From assembly GCF_001428545.1 (NCBI RefSeq), contig NZ_LMHZ01000001.1, positions 186,961-250,960 of the forward strand: a DNA stretch of 64,000 nt, read 5' to 3'. Source of the stretch: Noviherbaspirillum sp. Root189. Lineage in GTDB: Bacteria; Pseudomonadota; Gammaproteobacteria; Burkholderiales; Burkholderiaceae_D. A program made the translations under genes and the position numbers. Every line of letters starts with the position of its first letter. Within the stretch, counting starts at the first letter, position 1. The notes below the pieces were generated by a model. That model was not told where the DNA came from and did not search any database. It saw nothing but the letters and a program-made list of their open reading frames with translations. Positions 48,407 to 57,616 of the stretch are shown in pieces.

Positions 48407-50659
48407 ATGAATGATCTGACCCGCAGCGCCCGGAGCGAACTGCTGGAGCCTGAAGATATCGGCACAAATTCTTCCAGCAACCCTTCCTTTGACAGTGTGC
48501 TCACTGCGCGCCTGAGCCGCCGCTCCATTCTGAAGGGTACCTTCGGCCTGGCCTCCAGCGTGTTCTTCGGTACCGGGCTGGCTGCCTGCGGTGGCGATAA
48601 TGACGTCCTCGCTGCGCCGACAACTCCGCCGGTAACAGCGCCGGAAGTCACCAAGAGCCTCAAGCTCAATTTCAATGCGGTCGCCAAGAGCCTGGCCGAT
48701 GTGGTGGCCGTCCCTGCAGGTTATACCGCCAGCGTGCTGTACCGCCTCGGCGACCCGATCGCGGCCGGCATCGCAGACTACAAAAATGATGGCACGGAAA
48801 GTGGTGCATCCTTTGCCCAGCGTGCCGGCGACCATCACGATGGCATGCATTTCTTCGGCATGTCGGCCGATGGCAAATACAGCGCGAGCAACAGCGATCG
48901 TGGATTACTGGTGATGAATCACGAAGCGATCACGGGCGCCTACCTGCATGCCAACGGTCAGACCATCGCCGGTAATGCGCGTACGGTCGCCGATGAAGTG
49001 CTGAAAGAAATGCATGCGCATGGTGTTAGCGTCATCGAAGTCAACCGCAGCGGTAGTGGCTTCAGCTATAAGAAGGATTCCGCCTTCAACCGCCGCATCA
49101 CCGCACTGACCGAGATGAGCCTGTCGGGTCCGGCAGCGAAGTCGCCGATGATGATCACCGCCTATTCGACCGATGGTTCGAAAACGCGCGGCACCGTGAA
49201 CAACTGCGCCAACGGCTACACCCCTTGGGGCACCTACATCACCTGCGAAGAAAACTGGGCCGGCTTCTTCCGCCGCGTCGCCGCAACCGATGACGCGAAC
49301 CGCACTGCCAAGGAAAAAACCTCGTTCACACGCTATGGCGTCAACACCAACGGCACCCATTTGTGGGCAACGGTGACCACCGCGGAAACCAGCGATACCA
49401 CATTCAGCCGCTGGAACGCGATGAAGACAGGACCATCGGCGGACGGCAGCGACGACTTCCGCAACGCACCCAACACCTATGGCTGGATCGTCGAAATCGA
49501 TCCCTTCACGCCGACATCGACACCGAAAAAACGTACGGCGATGGGCCGCTTCGCCCATGAAAACGCCGCTTATCTGCCCGTGGTCGCCGGTCAACCGGTG
49601 GTGTACTACATGGGTGACGACTCGCGCGGCGAATACCTGTACAAGTATGTCTCGACCGCGATGTGGGACCCGGTCGATGCCACCAGGGGTCTGTCCGCTG
49701 GCGACAAGTATCTGGACGACGGCAAGCTGTACGTCGCTAAATTCAATGCGGACGGTACCGGTAGCTGGGTCGAGCTCAAGTTTGGCAGCAACGGTTTGAC
49801 AGCCTCGAATCCCGCCTATGCATTCGCTGATCAGGCCGACGTGCTGATCAATTCCCGTCTGGCAGCCGATGCTGTCGGCGCCACCAAGATGGATCGCCCG
49901 GAATGGGTCGCTGTCAATCCGGCCAACAATGAAGGCTACCTGACGCTGACCAATAACAGCAATCGCGTGCCGGCGAATCCAACGTCGAGCCAGCAGCTGG
50001 TGGACGCTGCCAATCCGCGCTTCTACAACGATCCCAAGGGCAGCGCCGGGACCGCGCAGAAAGGCAATCCGAATGGTCACATCATTCGCTGGAAGGATGC
50101 TTCGGCAACAGCGACGACATTCCAGTGGGATGTGTTCCTGTTCGGCGCCCGCTCGACGGCCAATGCGGACAACATCAACCTGTCCAACCTGACCGCCAAC
50201 AATGATTTCTCCAGCCCGGACGGGCTGTGGTTTTCAAATAATACCGGCCTGCTGTGGATTCAGACCGATGATGGCGCCTATACCGATGTCACCAACTGCA
50301 TGATGCTGGCGGCTGTCGCCGGCAAGGTCGGCGACGGCGGCAAGAAAACCATCAACAATGTCGATGGCGCTACGATCAAGGCAGTGGACACTTATGTCGG
50401 CGCAGCGCCGGGCGATACTAACCTGCGCCGTTTCCTGGTCGGTCCGAAGGAGTGCGAAATCACCGGTGTCACCGAAACTCCGGATGGCAAGGCATTGTTC
50501 GTCAACATCCAGCATCCGGGCGAAGACTCCAAGCCCGACTATACCAATCCTGCCAGCTATGGCAGCCACTGGCCGGACGGCGGTACTTCGCGCCCGCGTT
50601 CAGCGACCATCGTGATCACCAAGAGCGATGGCGGCACGGTTGGCGGCGGCCTTGCCTGA
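48407..50659 (+). CDS. phoX: PhoX-family (DUF839) alkaline phosphatase-like protein, Tat-exported
   Basis: This 750-aa protein has a twin-arginine signal (RLSRRSILKG, residues 35-44, followed by a hydrophobic helix), and LAAC (58-61) resembles a lipobox, so it may be a Tat-exported lipoprotein. The mature part has PhoX/DUF839 motifs such as ADGKYSASNSDRGLLVMNHE, NNCANGYTPWGTYITCEENW and RFAHENAAYLPVV, which in the family bind Ca and Fe. PhoX enzymes release phosphate from organic phosphates in the periplasm. Catalytic activity is inferred; DUF839 proteins also include non-phosphatases. Confidence 0.88.
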   Translation: MNDLTRSARSELLEPEDIGTNSSSNPSFDSVLTARLSRRSILKGTFGLASSVFFGTGLAACGGDNDVLAAPTTPPVTAPEVTKSLKLNFNAVAKSLADVVAVPAGYTASVLYRLGDPIAAGIADYKNDGTESGASFAQRAGDHHDGMHFFGMSADGKYSASNSDRGLLVMNHEAITGAYLHANGQTIAGNARTVADEVLKEMHAHGVSVIEVNRSGSGFSYKKDSAFNRRITALTEMSLSGPAAKSPMMITAYSTDGSKTRGTVNNCANGYTPWGTYITCEENWAGFFRRVAATDDANRTAKEKTSFTRYGVNTNGTHLWATVTTAETSDTTFSRWNAMKTGPSADGSDDFRNAPNTYGWIVEIDPFTPTSTPKKRTAMGRFAHENAAYLPVVAGQPVVYYMGDDSRGEYLYKYVSTAMWDPVDATRGLSAGDKYLDDGKLYVAKFNADGTGSWVELKFGSNGLTASNPAYAFADQADVLINSRLAADAVGATKMDRPEWVAVNPANNEGYLTLTNNSNRVPANPTSSQQLVDAANPRFYNDPKGSAGTAQKGNPNGHIIRWKDASATATTFQWDVFLFGARSTANADNINLSNLTANNDFSSPDGLWFSNNTGLLWIQTDDGAYTDVTNCMMLAAVAGKVGDGGKKTINNVDGATIKAVDTYVGAAPGDTNLRRFLVGPKECEITGVTETPDGKALFVNIQHPGEDSKPDYTNPASYGSHWPDGGTSRPRSATIVITKSDGGTVGGGLA

Positions 50660-50688
50660 CGATTCGCTGCTTCACCATCCGCATGCAA

Positions 50689-50709
50689 ACCCGCTTCGGC
50701 GGGTTTTTT
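50689..50709 (+). terminator. Rho-independent terminator after the PhoX-like gene
   Basis: Stem ACCCGC / GCGGGT with UUCG loop and T6 tract, 30 bases beyond the stop codon. Confidence 0.9.
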
Positions 50710-50817
50710 GTTTCATGAATCAAGCCACAAAGTCGCTGAAAGGCATCCGTACTGTTCTCCTCACAGCTCCACCGGTTGGCTAACGGGGTACGCACAAGAC
50801 AAGAGACAGGAGGCCAT

Positions 50818-51795
50818 TCAGCTAAGGCTCTTTTCCGGCGCGACGTTCAATTTCAGGATGCTATCCTTGGTTGTGCCACTCAAGTGCGAGCGCAGCCATT
50901 TATGCGCCGGACCCCGGGTATCCCTTTCATGCCACAGCATGTCGATATGCACGGTCGGCGTGGGGAACGGCAATTCCTTCGTGATCAACGCTCCGGTAAT
51001 ACCGGTCGATGCAATCAGATGCCTTGGCAAAACGGTGATCAGGTCGGAAGTCGCCACCACACGGCCGGCGGTAAAGAACTGGTTGACCGTGAGCAGGATG
51101 CGCCGTTCGCGCCCGAGCTGCGCCAGTGTCTCATCGATCAAGCCATGGGCGCGTCCGGAAAAACTCACCAGCAAGTGGTTTGCCGAGCAGTAGCTATCGA
51201 TTGTTAGTTCTTCTTTGGCCAGAGGGTGATTCTTGCGCATGACGCAGACATAGCGTCCCGAATACAACTGTTCATGCCGGATCGGCGACACGGAGGCGCC
51301 CTGCCCTCCGGCCAGTTGTGCGACCACGCCGGGAAAGAAACCCACTGCCAGATCGATGTCGCCGCGCAGCAGCATCGGCCTCGGCTCACGCGTCGTCAGC
51401 GGCACCATGCGAATCGTAAGGCCCGGTGCCTCCCGCTCAATCGAGCGTACAAGAGACGGCAGCCACAGTGCGGCAGTCGCATCGGCCATTGCCATCCGAA
51501 AGGTGTTTTGCGCAGTGGCAATGTCAAAGCTCTGTTCCGGAACAATTGCTTCTTCCAGTTCAGATAGGGCACGTCGTACCGCAGGCCACAGTGTTTCAGC
51601 CCGCAAAGTGGGTTTGACACCATGCGCGGTGCGAATCAGCAACTCGTCGCCAAGCGCATCGCGTAGCCGGCGTAATGCGTTGGAAACAGCGGGTTGCGTC
51701 ATTGCCAGGCGGCTTGCCGCACGTGTCAGGTTTTGCTCGGTCATCACGGCATCGAAGACACGCAAGAGGTTCAGGTCGAGGGTAAGGAAACTCAT
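50818..51795 (-). CDS. LysR family transcriptional regulator
   Basis: This 325-aa NodD/NahR-type protein has the HTH LDLNLLRVFDAVMTEQNLTR with AASRLAMTQPAVSNALRRLR, and a co-inducer-binding domain from about residue 95. The long C-terminal tail is family-typical. It is divergent from the two small membrane-protein genes at 51976 and 52332, which are the most likely targets (inference from position). Its effector is unknown. Confidence 0.92.
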   Translation of the reverse strand: MSFLTLDLNLLRVFDAVMTEQNLTRAASRLAMTQPAVSNALRRLRDALGDELLIRTAHGVKPTLRAETLWPAVRRALSELEEAIVPEQSFDIATAQNTFRMAMADATAALWLPSLVRSIEREAPGLTIRMVPLTTREPRPMLLRGDIDLAVGFFPGVVAQLAGGQGASVSPIRHEQLYSGRYVCVMRKNHPLAKEELTIDSYCSANHLLVSFSGRAHGLIDETLAQLGRERRILLTVNQFFTAGRVVATSDLITVLPRHLIASTGITGALITKELPFPTPTVHIDMLWHERDTRGPAHKWLRSHLSGTTKDSILKLNVAPEKSLS

Positions 51796-51975
51796 GATGA
51801 ATGTCCGGCAGGGTTTCTTTCAAGAAAGACAACTTGGTTATCACTTCCGTCATGGATATTCACGAAAAGTATAGCTGATATGCACAACGGAAATTGGTTT
51901 TATAACTTTTGTCTACTTATACTGCAATGCAGCAAAAGAGAGAAGTCATTCTGAAAAAATTATTGGGAGTAAGTC

Positions 51976-52293
51976 ATGTCCATCCTGTCCATCGCATTCC
52001 CCGCTGAAGCAGCCTTGCCTGCACTGCAGGCGTTTGCCGGAACTGCAGTATCGGCGGTTCGCCCGGTTGTCGGATTGGGCATCGTCGCCGCATTCCTGTT
52101 GGCATTCAGACCGCTGCTAATCGGCCTGCTCCGCGCCGCGCTGCTCGTCATCAAACCACGCCAGACCCTGGAACAGCGCTCCGAGCGCCGCATTCTGCAA
52201 AGCGTGCTGCTGCTGAACCGCATGGCGCGAGACCTCGACGGTCTCGATCCGAGCCAGGCGCGTGAACTGCGTGCCCTCGCCGCACGTGGCTAA
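51976..52293 (+). CDS. Small hydrophobic hypothetical protein
   Basis: This 105-aa protein has GGGAG upstream of ATG 51976. Hydrophobic residues about 1-60 could form one or two membrane helices (PVVGLGIVAAFLLAFRPLLI, then GLLRAALLVI). The C-terminus is basic and helical (EQRSERRILQSVLLLNRMAR). No family is recognised. It is followed by the DUF2798 gene with a 38-base gap, so the two form a short operon controlled by the divergent LysR. Confidence 0.7.
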   Translation: MSILSIAFPAEAALPALQAFAGTAVSAVRPVVGLGIVAAFLLAFRPLLIGLLRAALLVIKPRQTLEQRSERRILQSVLLLNRMARDLDGLDPSQARELRALAARG

Positions 52294-52331
52294 GCATCAA
52301 ACAAGCATAAAAGATCATTTACGGAGCCAAC

Positions 52332-52748
52332 ATGAACGCCTTGACAAGATCGACTGCCCAGCATGACCAGTTGCCGAGCCTGCTGGTGGAATGCGCGTTT
52401 TTCATGCGCCGTTCGCGCAGCGTTGCGTCGATGTTACCGGCCTTCCTGATCAGTGGCATGGCAAGTCTGGTAACGAGCCTGGTATTGCATGCGGCCGGGA
52501 CGGGTGGCAACGAGCACCTGGTAACCGGCTGGGTCGAAGGCTGGCTGACCGCCTGGCCCATCGCATTCCCGCTTACCTATGGCGTCGCGCTGTCCCTGCG
52601 GAAAATGACTTCGCTGCTGAAGAAGCGTTCACGACCGGCAGGCGGCCTTGGCTTTGCCGACGTGGTTGACGTGTCCAGCGGGGTAACGAAGGCGCATCGC
52701 CTCCACGTTTTGCGTGGTCTGCGCGCCGGCGATCCTTATCGCGCCTGA
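52332..52748 (+). CDS. DUF2798 family membrane protein
   Basis: This 138-aa protein has GGAG before ATG 52332. It contains two hydrophobic segments (MLPAFLISGMASLVTSLVLH and WLTAWPIAFPLTYGVALSLR) joined by a short polar loop, the pattern of DUF2798 proteins whose function is unknown. A polar C-terminal tail follows. It is the second gene of a pair with 51976-52293 and has a strong terminator downstream. Confidence 0.75.
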   Translation: MNALTRSTAQHDQLPSLLVECAFFMRRSRSVASMLPAFLISGMASLVTSLVLHAAGTGGNEHLVTGWVEGWLTAWPIAFPLTYGVALSLRKMTSLLKKRSRPAGGLGFADVVDVSSGVTKAHRLHVLRGLRAGDPYRA

Positions 52749-52793
52749 GCAGGCAAGAAGGTCACAGCGTCTCCTTCATTGTTTCCAGAATTA

Positions 52794-52830
52794 AGCCCCG
52801 CAGCGCAAGCAGCGGGGCTTTTTTATTTTT
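52794..52830 (+). terminator. Rho-independent terminator after the DUF2798 gene
   Basis: Stem AGCCCCGC / GCGGGGCT (52794-52801 and 52812-52819), extendable through GC pairs in the loop, followed by TTTTTTATTTTT. Confidence 0.9.
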
Positions 52831-52856
52831 GGCAGCATTGGCAGCATTGGCAGCAG

Positions 52857-53285
52857 TTACAACCCACGCAGCAATAGTTCAGTATTCACGACCCGGATTG
52901 TGCCCCGGATCCGCGTTCCAGACTCCTCGAACCAGCGTTGCGCGACAAACGGCGCGAACCCCGTCTCTTCGCGAATCGCAAACTGGAATATCGCGTCCCA
53001 GTCGCTGTCGCGCGGCATCACCCAGACAACCTGACGGCCATTGTCGGCGCGGATGCCGGCATGGCGCAAGTTGGCGCGCACACCCTCGGCACGCTCCTCC
53101 CGACTTTGTGCATATCCACCGTTCCCGTCAGGCAAGGGCAGTACGGCCGGCACGCGCTTCTGCGTCAGCGCGGAAGCCCTGCTGGGAAAACGCGCCCATG
53201 GACCAATCAAAACCTGACCAACGAACTGTAGTTCGGGTTCGTCGAGCGGTTCATCCAGGTAATAACAGGAAAGCAAATATGGCAT
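52857..53285 (-). CDS. Hypothetical protein
   Basis: This 142-aa cytosolic-looking protein starts MPYLLSCYYLDEPLDEPELQ. It has mixed alpha/beta composition with several Trp residues and no signal or membrane segments. No family recognised. It runs antisense to several overlapping frames, but its codon pattern and lack of competing features on the other strand support it as the real gene. It is read toward the terminator of the DUF2798 gene (convergent). Confidence 0.6.
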   Translation of the reverse strand: MPYLLSCYYLDEPLDEPELQFVGQVLIGPWARFPSRASALTQKRVPAVLPLPDGNGGYAQSREERAEGVRANLRHAGIRADNGRQVVWVMPRDSDWDAIFQFAIREETGFAPFVAQRWFEESGTRIRGTIRVVNTELLLRGL

Positions 53286-53369
53286 GGCGTCGTCGTCAGT
53301 CCGATTCTATGGATCAATGCCTGCCCCGGACCATCATACCGCCGAGCCAACGGCCGACAAACGAAAATG

Positions 53370-53663
53370 TCAGCTTTCGTCGGCCTTGTCGCGGCCACGC
53401 GGCCGGTTCTTGTCGTAGATTGCAAACAGGATCAAGCCGTAACCAAGCAGACGTATCAGGTAATACAGTGGAAAATCCTCATCAGCTTGTGTCATGTTGG
53501 ATGTAAGCGAGCTTCCCGCCATCACGCGGTTCAATGCGTCAAGAGCGAAGGCCATTGCAAAGAACAGGAAAAAACGGTCGCCTGTGCTGCGCCAGAACCG
53601 CAGGAAGAACAATGCCGCAATCAGCGATGCCGTGACGATGGCGCCAAGTAACATATCATTCAT
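53370..53663 (-). CDS. DUF5985-like small membrane protein
   Basis: This 97-aa protein has about three hydrophobic helices: MLLGAIVTASLIAALFFLRF, RFFLFFAMAFALDALNRV and YLIRLLGYGLILFAIYDKN. This matches the DUF5985 pattern as I recall it. It lies 7 bases after another small membrane protein of similar size, suggesting a paired complex or tandem duplication. Function unknown. Confidence 0.72.
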   Translation of the reverse strand: MNDMLLGAIVTASLIAALFFLRFWRSTGDRFFLFFAMAFALDALNRVMAGSSLTSNMTQADEDFPLYYLIRLLGYGLILFAIYDKNRPRGRDKADES

Positions 53664-53670
53664 CGAAGCC

Positions 53671-53928
53671 TCACTCCTCCCAAATCAGCCCGTACAGCAA
53701 CGGCAACAAGGCAATCAACGAAGTTGCCAGCCTCCATGTCGTCAGGTCGACCGTTGTCGCAAACACGACCCGGTCAAGGATCAGGAGCACATTGTTGATC
53801 GACAGACCGACGAAACACAGACCGCTCCAGAACAGCAAACGATAACCATTGCTACGGTAACCACGCAATAGCAGCCATGAGCAAAGCATCGAGGTAATTG
53901 CGCACAGCGCATAGATAACAGGAGCCAT
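53671..53928 (-). CDS. DUF5985-like small membrane protein (second copy)
   Basis: This 85-aa protein starts at ATG 53928 (AGGA upstream); the longer frame to 53964 overlaps the preceding gene. It has three hydrophobic helices (VIYALCAITSMLCSWLLLRG, YRLLFWSGLCFVGLSINNVL and ATSLIALLPLLYGLIWEE). It lies one base beyond the stop of the small regulator-like gene, so translation is coupled. Paired with 53370-53663. Confidence 0.72.
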   Translation of the reverse strand: MAPVIYALCAITSMLCSWLLLRGYRSNGYRLLFWSGLCFVGLSINNVLLILDRVVFATTVDLTTWRLATSLIALLPLLYGLIWEE

Positions 53929-53929
53929 C

Positions 53930-54322
53930 TCAGGAATCCTTTCGCCATTTGAAAGCATCGGCAAACTGTTGTGCTTTCCTGCCGGACTTGGAATGAATAA
54001 GATTGGTCATCGCCACAAGTTGTGTTGAATACGCAGCGGCTACCTGATCGATTATTTGGCGCAACCCTTCGGAAGTCGGGGCGAAACGGTAACGGCCAGG
54101 AGAAGCCGCATCATGACTCAGAATGCCTGCATCATGCAGTTCAGCCAGCAGCAAGGCTGCCGCTTTCTCGCTCAGATACAGGCGATTGGCCAGCATGACA
54201 CTGTCCCAGTCACCGGTATCCTCGGCGCGCAGCAACAGCATCGCTTCAAGGTACGGGACGGACGGAATGCTCGTCAGCACGAAACGACGGACGTCGTCAG
54301 TAATGAGAGAGCCAGTAACCAT
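53930..54322 (-). CDS. Winged-helix-like hypothetical protein
   Basis: This 130-aa protein starts at ATG 54322; an upstream TTG at 54337 is less likely. The sequence (DWDSVMLANRLYLSEKAAAL with LLAELHDAGILSHDAASPGR) looks like a winged-helix DNA-binding domain, followed by a helical C-terminus. It is first of a three-gene cluster with two small membrane proteins, coupled by a one-base gap, so it may regulate them or be part of a membrane-linked signalling unit. No family recognised with certainty. Confidence 0.68.
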   Translation of the reverse strand: MVTGSLITDDVRRFVLTSIPSVPYLEAMLLLRAEDTGDWDSVMLANRLYLSEKAAALLLAELHDAGILSHDAASPGRYRFAPTSEGLRQIIDQVAAAYSTQLVAMTNLIHSKSGRKAQQFADAFKWRKDS

Positions 54323-54548
54323 GCTAGGTATTGTCAAAGAGAAACATGCAAAAGGGAAAGGGAATGTTACCTATCCCTGCACGTAACGTCGATGCCGTTC
54401 TGACCATATCCCACTCAATCTTGATTTGCCTCAATCCGCAACTTGCCTTGATAGCATCAGCCTAACCTGCCACAAGTGGTTTCCGCAGGATGGGTAAAAC
54501 CAAACATCTGCAACCTTGTCCAAATGGCCATCAACCGAAAAGGTGTCA

Positions 54549-57065
54549 ATGGTGGACAACGAGAAGCCCCACAAGCCGGACCAGCAACATCGATCAAGCA
54601 AAAATAAGCGGCAGCCCCAGCGAAAGCGCAAAATTTGGCGTTACTTCTTCATCCTGTCAGGTGTATTCACCATCATGCTGCTGGGCGTTTCCGCCTTGGT
54701 CGCCAGCTATGTCGCCAAGATTGTTCCCACTACCCCGGGCGTAGAAGCCCTGTTACATGCCCGTAGCGCGCAGCCCAGCATTCTGTTGTCGGCAGACGGT
54801 ACCCATCTTGCCACCTTTAGTCGCGGGCAGCAGGAACAGGTCGGACTTGAGCAAATCTCGCCCCATGTGCTGGAAGCACTGATCGCCACCGAAGATCACC
54901 GGTTCTATGAACATCGCGGCATCGATGTCAGCCGGACCTTGTCCGCTATCGTACATACCTTGCGCGGGGATGCCCAAGGCGGCTCCACGATCACCCAGCA
55001 GCTTGTGCGCAATCTCTTTCCTGAGGAGATCGGCCGAACCCGCACGATAGACCGCAAGCTGCGTGAAATCATTACTGCCATCAAGATTGAAAAGGCTTAT
55101 ACCAAGGACGAGATCCTCGAGACGTATCTGAACAGTGTCCCTTTCCTGTACAACGTGGTCGGCATCGAAATGGCGGCGCGCACCTATTACGACAAGCCGG
55201 CCTCCGAACTGGACGTGGTAGAAAGCGCCACCCTGGTTGGCATGCTCAAGGGAACCAGCTATTACAACCCGATCATCAATCCGGAACGCGCGCAGAAGCG
55301 CCGTAACGTGGTGCTTGCGCAAATGCACAAGCGCGGCCTGCTATCCGAGGACGAGTTCAACGCCATGCGCGAGCAAGCCTTGCAGGTCAAGCTGACGCGC
55401 CAGCCGGACCCGCTCGGCGTGGCCCCGCATTTCGCCGCTTACGTGCGCAGGCAACTGATCGAATGGGCTGACGCCAACGACTATAACCTTTACACCGACG
55501 GGTTGGTCATTCAGAGTACCATCGACGATCGCTTGCAGCAGATGGCGGCCGAAGCGGTCGAGCGACAATCGCAGGTACTGCAAGACATTGCCGATGTCGA
55601 ATGGGGCCGCAGTACCGAGCGCGTTGCTTCACAAACACCGACTGCCTATGGTGCGCTACGCAAGAACGTCGAGCCCTTCAGCTATTTCTGGTCCGCACGC
55701 CCCGAGTTGCTTGACGCCTTCGTGCGGGAAACGCCGGAGTACAAGAAAGCAATCAGTTCAGGACAGACCGACGAAGCTGCACTGGCAAAGTTGAAAGCGA
55801 ACACCGGCTTCATGACCCGGCTTCGTGACAACAAGACGCGACTTGAGGCTGGCTTCCTGGCGATGGACCCGGTAAGCGGAGAGATCAAGGCCTGGATCGG
55901 CAGCCGCAGCTTTGAACGCGACCAGTTTGACCATGTCGCCCAAGCCGAACGGCAACCGGGCTCCACTTTCAAACCGATCGTATATGGCGCTGCGCTGGAA
56001 CAGGGGTTGCGCCCGGATCGGGTCTATCCCGATGGTCAGGTTGAAATCCGCGCACCCGACGGCAGCGTCTGGCGGCCAACGGACATGTCGGGCTTCAGCG
56101 GGCGCATGATGAGCCTGCGTGAAGGCCTGATTTATTCCAAGAACACGATCACCGCGCAGGTGATGCAGGACGTCGGCTTGCCAAACGTGCTCAGGCTGGC
56201 GCGCGACATCGGCGTAAACCAGAGCCGGCTCGACCCGGTGCCTTCCCTCTCGCTGGGCACAAGTCCCGTGACGTTGCTGGAAATGGTGTCAGCCTATTCG
56301 ACGATTGCCCGTGTTGGCAGCTACCGTGAGCCGGTCGCGATCCGGAAGATCACCGACCGTGACGGCAATGTGGTGGCCGAATTCGATACCGAGGCGCACC
56401 GCGTCATGTCCGAAGACACCGCAATCGAGCTCATTGACATGATGCGCGGCGTAGTGCGTCAGGGCACCGCAACCGAAGTTCGAAGCCGCTTTAAAATCGT
56501 GGCCGATATCGCCGGCAAGACTGGCACCACGCAAAACAATACCGATGGCTGGTTCATCATGATGCATCCCAATATCGTTGCCGGCGCCTGGGTCGGTTTC
56601 AATGACTCGCGCGTGACCATGCGCAGCGACTATTGGGGTCAGGGTGGCCATAATGCCCTGCTGCTCGTCGGCGATTTTTTTCGCGACACCATCAAATCGA
56701 AGATGATCGATGTCAAGGCCAAGTTCCCGCAGCCGAAACGGCCGCCGCCCGTACTGGTCAACGCGCCGTCCGACGCGTGGGTGGATAAGGTGACTGAAAA
56801 TATGGAAATGCCGCCTGGCTATGGCGTCATTCAGCGCGAAAGCACGACCATTGTGATCGCGCCGCCTGAAGCGCCGCCCATGGAACGCGGCAGTGATTCC
56901 GCGCCGATGCTCAGCAGCGATGAACTTAACCGGTATCTAAGCGGCATCGGGCGCGACCCGGCTCCCGTGCCGCGTTCCGATACCGCCACCAGTTCCGGTG
57001 GAAGCGGGGGCGGCAGCCGCCAGTCAGGCGGCCGCGATTTGATTTTTCCGGATGTCGGGCATTAA
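54549..57065 (+). CDS. Class A penicillin-binding protein (PBP1-type)
   Basis: This 838-aa bifunctional peptidoglycan synthase starts at ATG 54549 with AAAAGG upstream; the frame begins earlier with a TTG. It has a cytoplasmic basic tail, then one transmembrane helix (RYFFILSGVFTIMLLGVSAL). The GT51 glycosyltransferase domain has EDHRFYEHRGID (catalytic Glu, near residue 118) and QGGSTITQQLVRNLFPEE. The transpeptidase has SxxK in PGSTFKPIVYG near 480, SxN in IYSKNTI near 535 and KTGT in AGKTGTTQNNTDGWF near 660. A Pro/Ser/Gly-rich C-terminal tail follows. It is more like PBP1C/2A-type class A PBPs than classical PBP1A; exact class is not certain. Confidence 0.93.
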   Translation: MVDNEKPHKPDQQHRSSKNKRQPQRKRKIWRYFFILSGVFTIMLLGVSALVASYVAKIVPTTPGVEALLHARSAQPSILLSADGTHLATFSRGQQEQVGLEQISPHVLEALIATEDHRFYEHRGIDVSRTLSAIVHTLRGDAQGGSTITQQLVRNLFPEEIGRTRTIDRKLREIITAIKIEKAYTKDEILETYLNSVPFLYNVVGIEMAARTYYDKPASELDVVESATLVGMLKGTSYYNPIINPERAQKRRNVVLAQMHKRGLLSEDEFNAMREQALQVKLTRQPDPLGVAPHFAAYVRRQLIEWADANDYNLYTDGLVIQSTIDDRLQQMAAEAVERQSQVLQDIADVEWGRSTERVASQTPTAYGALRKNVEPFSYFWSARPELLDAFVRETPEYKKAISSGQTDEAALAKLKANTGFMTRLRDNKTRLEAGFLAMDPVSGEIKAWIGSRSFERDQFDHVAQAERQPGSTFKPIVYGAALEQGLRPDRVYPDGQVEIRAPDGSVWRPTDMSGFSGRMMSLREGLIYSKNTITAQVMQDVGLPNVLRLARDIGVNQSRLDPVPSLSLGTSPVTLLEMVSAYSTIARVGSYREPVAIRKITDRDGNVVAEFDTEAHRVMSEDTAIELIDMMRGVVRQGTATEVRSRFKIVADIAGKTGTTQNNTDGWFIMMHPNIVAGAWVGFNDSRVTMRSDYWGQGGHNALLLVGDFFRDTIKSKMIDVKAKFPQPKRPPPVLVNAPSDAWVDKVTENMEMPPGYGVIQRESTTIVIAPPEAPPMERGSDSAPMLSSDELNRYLSGIGRDPAPVPRSDTATSSGGSGGGSRQSGGRDLIFPDVGH

Positions 57066-57087
57066 GTGACACAATATACGGGACTGC

Positions 57088-57528
57088 CTACAAGGTGACC
57101 TCGCCTTCCGGTTCCAGCAAAGGCGGTGATTTGAACACCTTGGGAATGTGTCGGTCCATATTGGCCCAAGGCAAGGCACTGACCGTCCAGATATCGGCGA
57201 CCGGTTTGAACCAATCCGGCTCGTCGAGCGACGATGCGTGGACCAGGACCACATCCGGCGTTCGCTCGCCCAGTGCAAACAGCGGCGAACCACATTCGCC
57301 GCAAAAGCAGCGCTCGCTGTGGCTATCCGCAATTGCCTGGGTAAAAAACCGTTTCGGTGTGCCGCGTACATCAAGCGATTGTGCGGCAACCACTATTAAG
57401 GGCGCAAACGCACCACCACCCGCCTGTTGGCAACTTTGACAGTGGCAGTTGTACATCGCCAGTGGTGGTGCCGCGCATTGGTAGCGTATTGCGCCACACG
57501 CGCAACCGCCGGAGAATTGTGTCGGCAT
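57088..57528 (-). CDS. GFA family (glutathione-dependent formaldehyde-activating-like) protein
   Basis: This 146-aa protein begins MPTQFSGGCACGAIRY, chosen because GGAGG sits 6 bases upstream of ATG 57528. Zinc-binding Cys residues are in CAC (9-11), CHCQSC (28-33) and RCFCGECGSPLF (about 77-85), the beta-tent fold of the GFA family. The namesake formaldehyde-glutathione activity is not proven for most members. It is convergent with the PBP gene, 22 bases apart. Confidence 0.92.
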   Translation of the reverse strand: MPTQFSGGCACGAIRYQCAAPPLAMYNCHCQSCQQAGGGAFAPLIVVAAQSLDVRGTPKRFFTQAIADSHSERCFCGECGSPLFALGERTPDVVLVHASSLDEPDWFKPVADIWTVSALPWANMDRHIPKVFKSPPLLEPEGEVTL

Positions 57529-57616
57529 GGAAACCTCCATCGTCAATCAAAATTAGACCGACCGGGTTCGCTAAAAATCTGCCGCCACGCGATATGCGGG
57601 CTGGAAACCTGTCCGC

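Noticed and set aside
56780-56790. GGTGGATAA in the PBP gene considered as a DnaA box
   Set aside because: First base differs from consensus and it is isolated in coding sequence far from the clusters.
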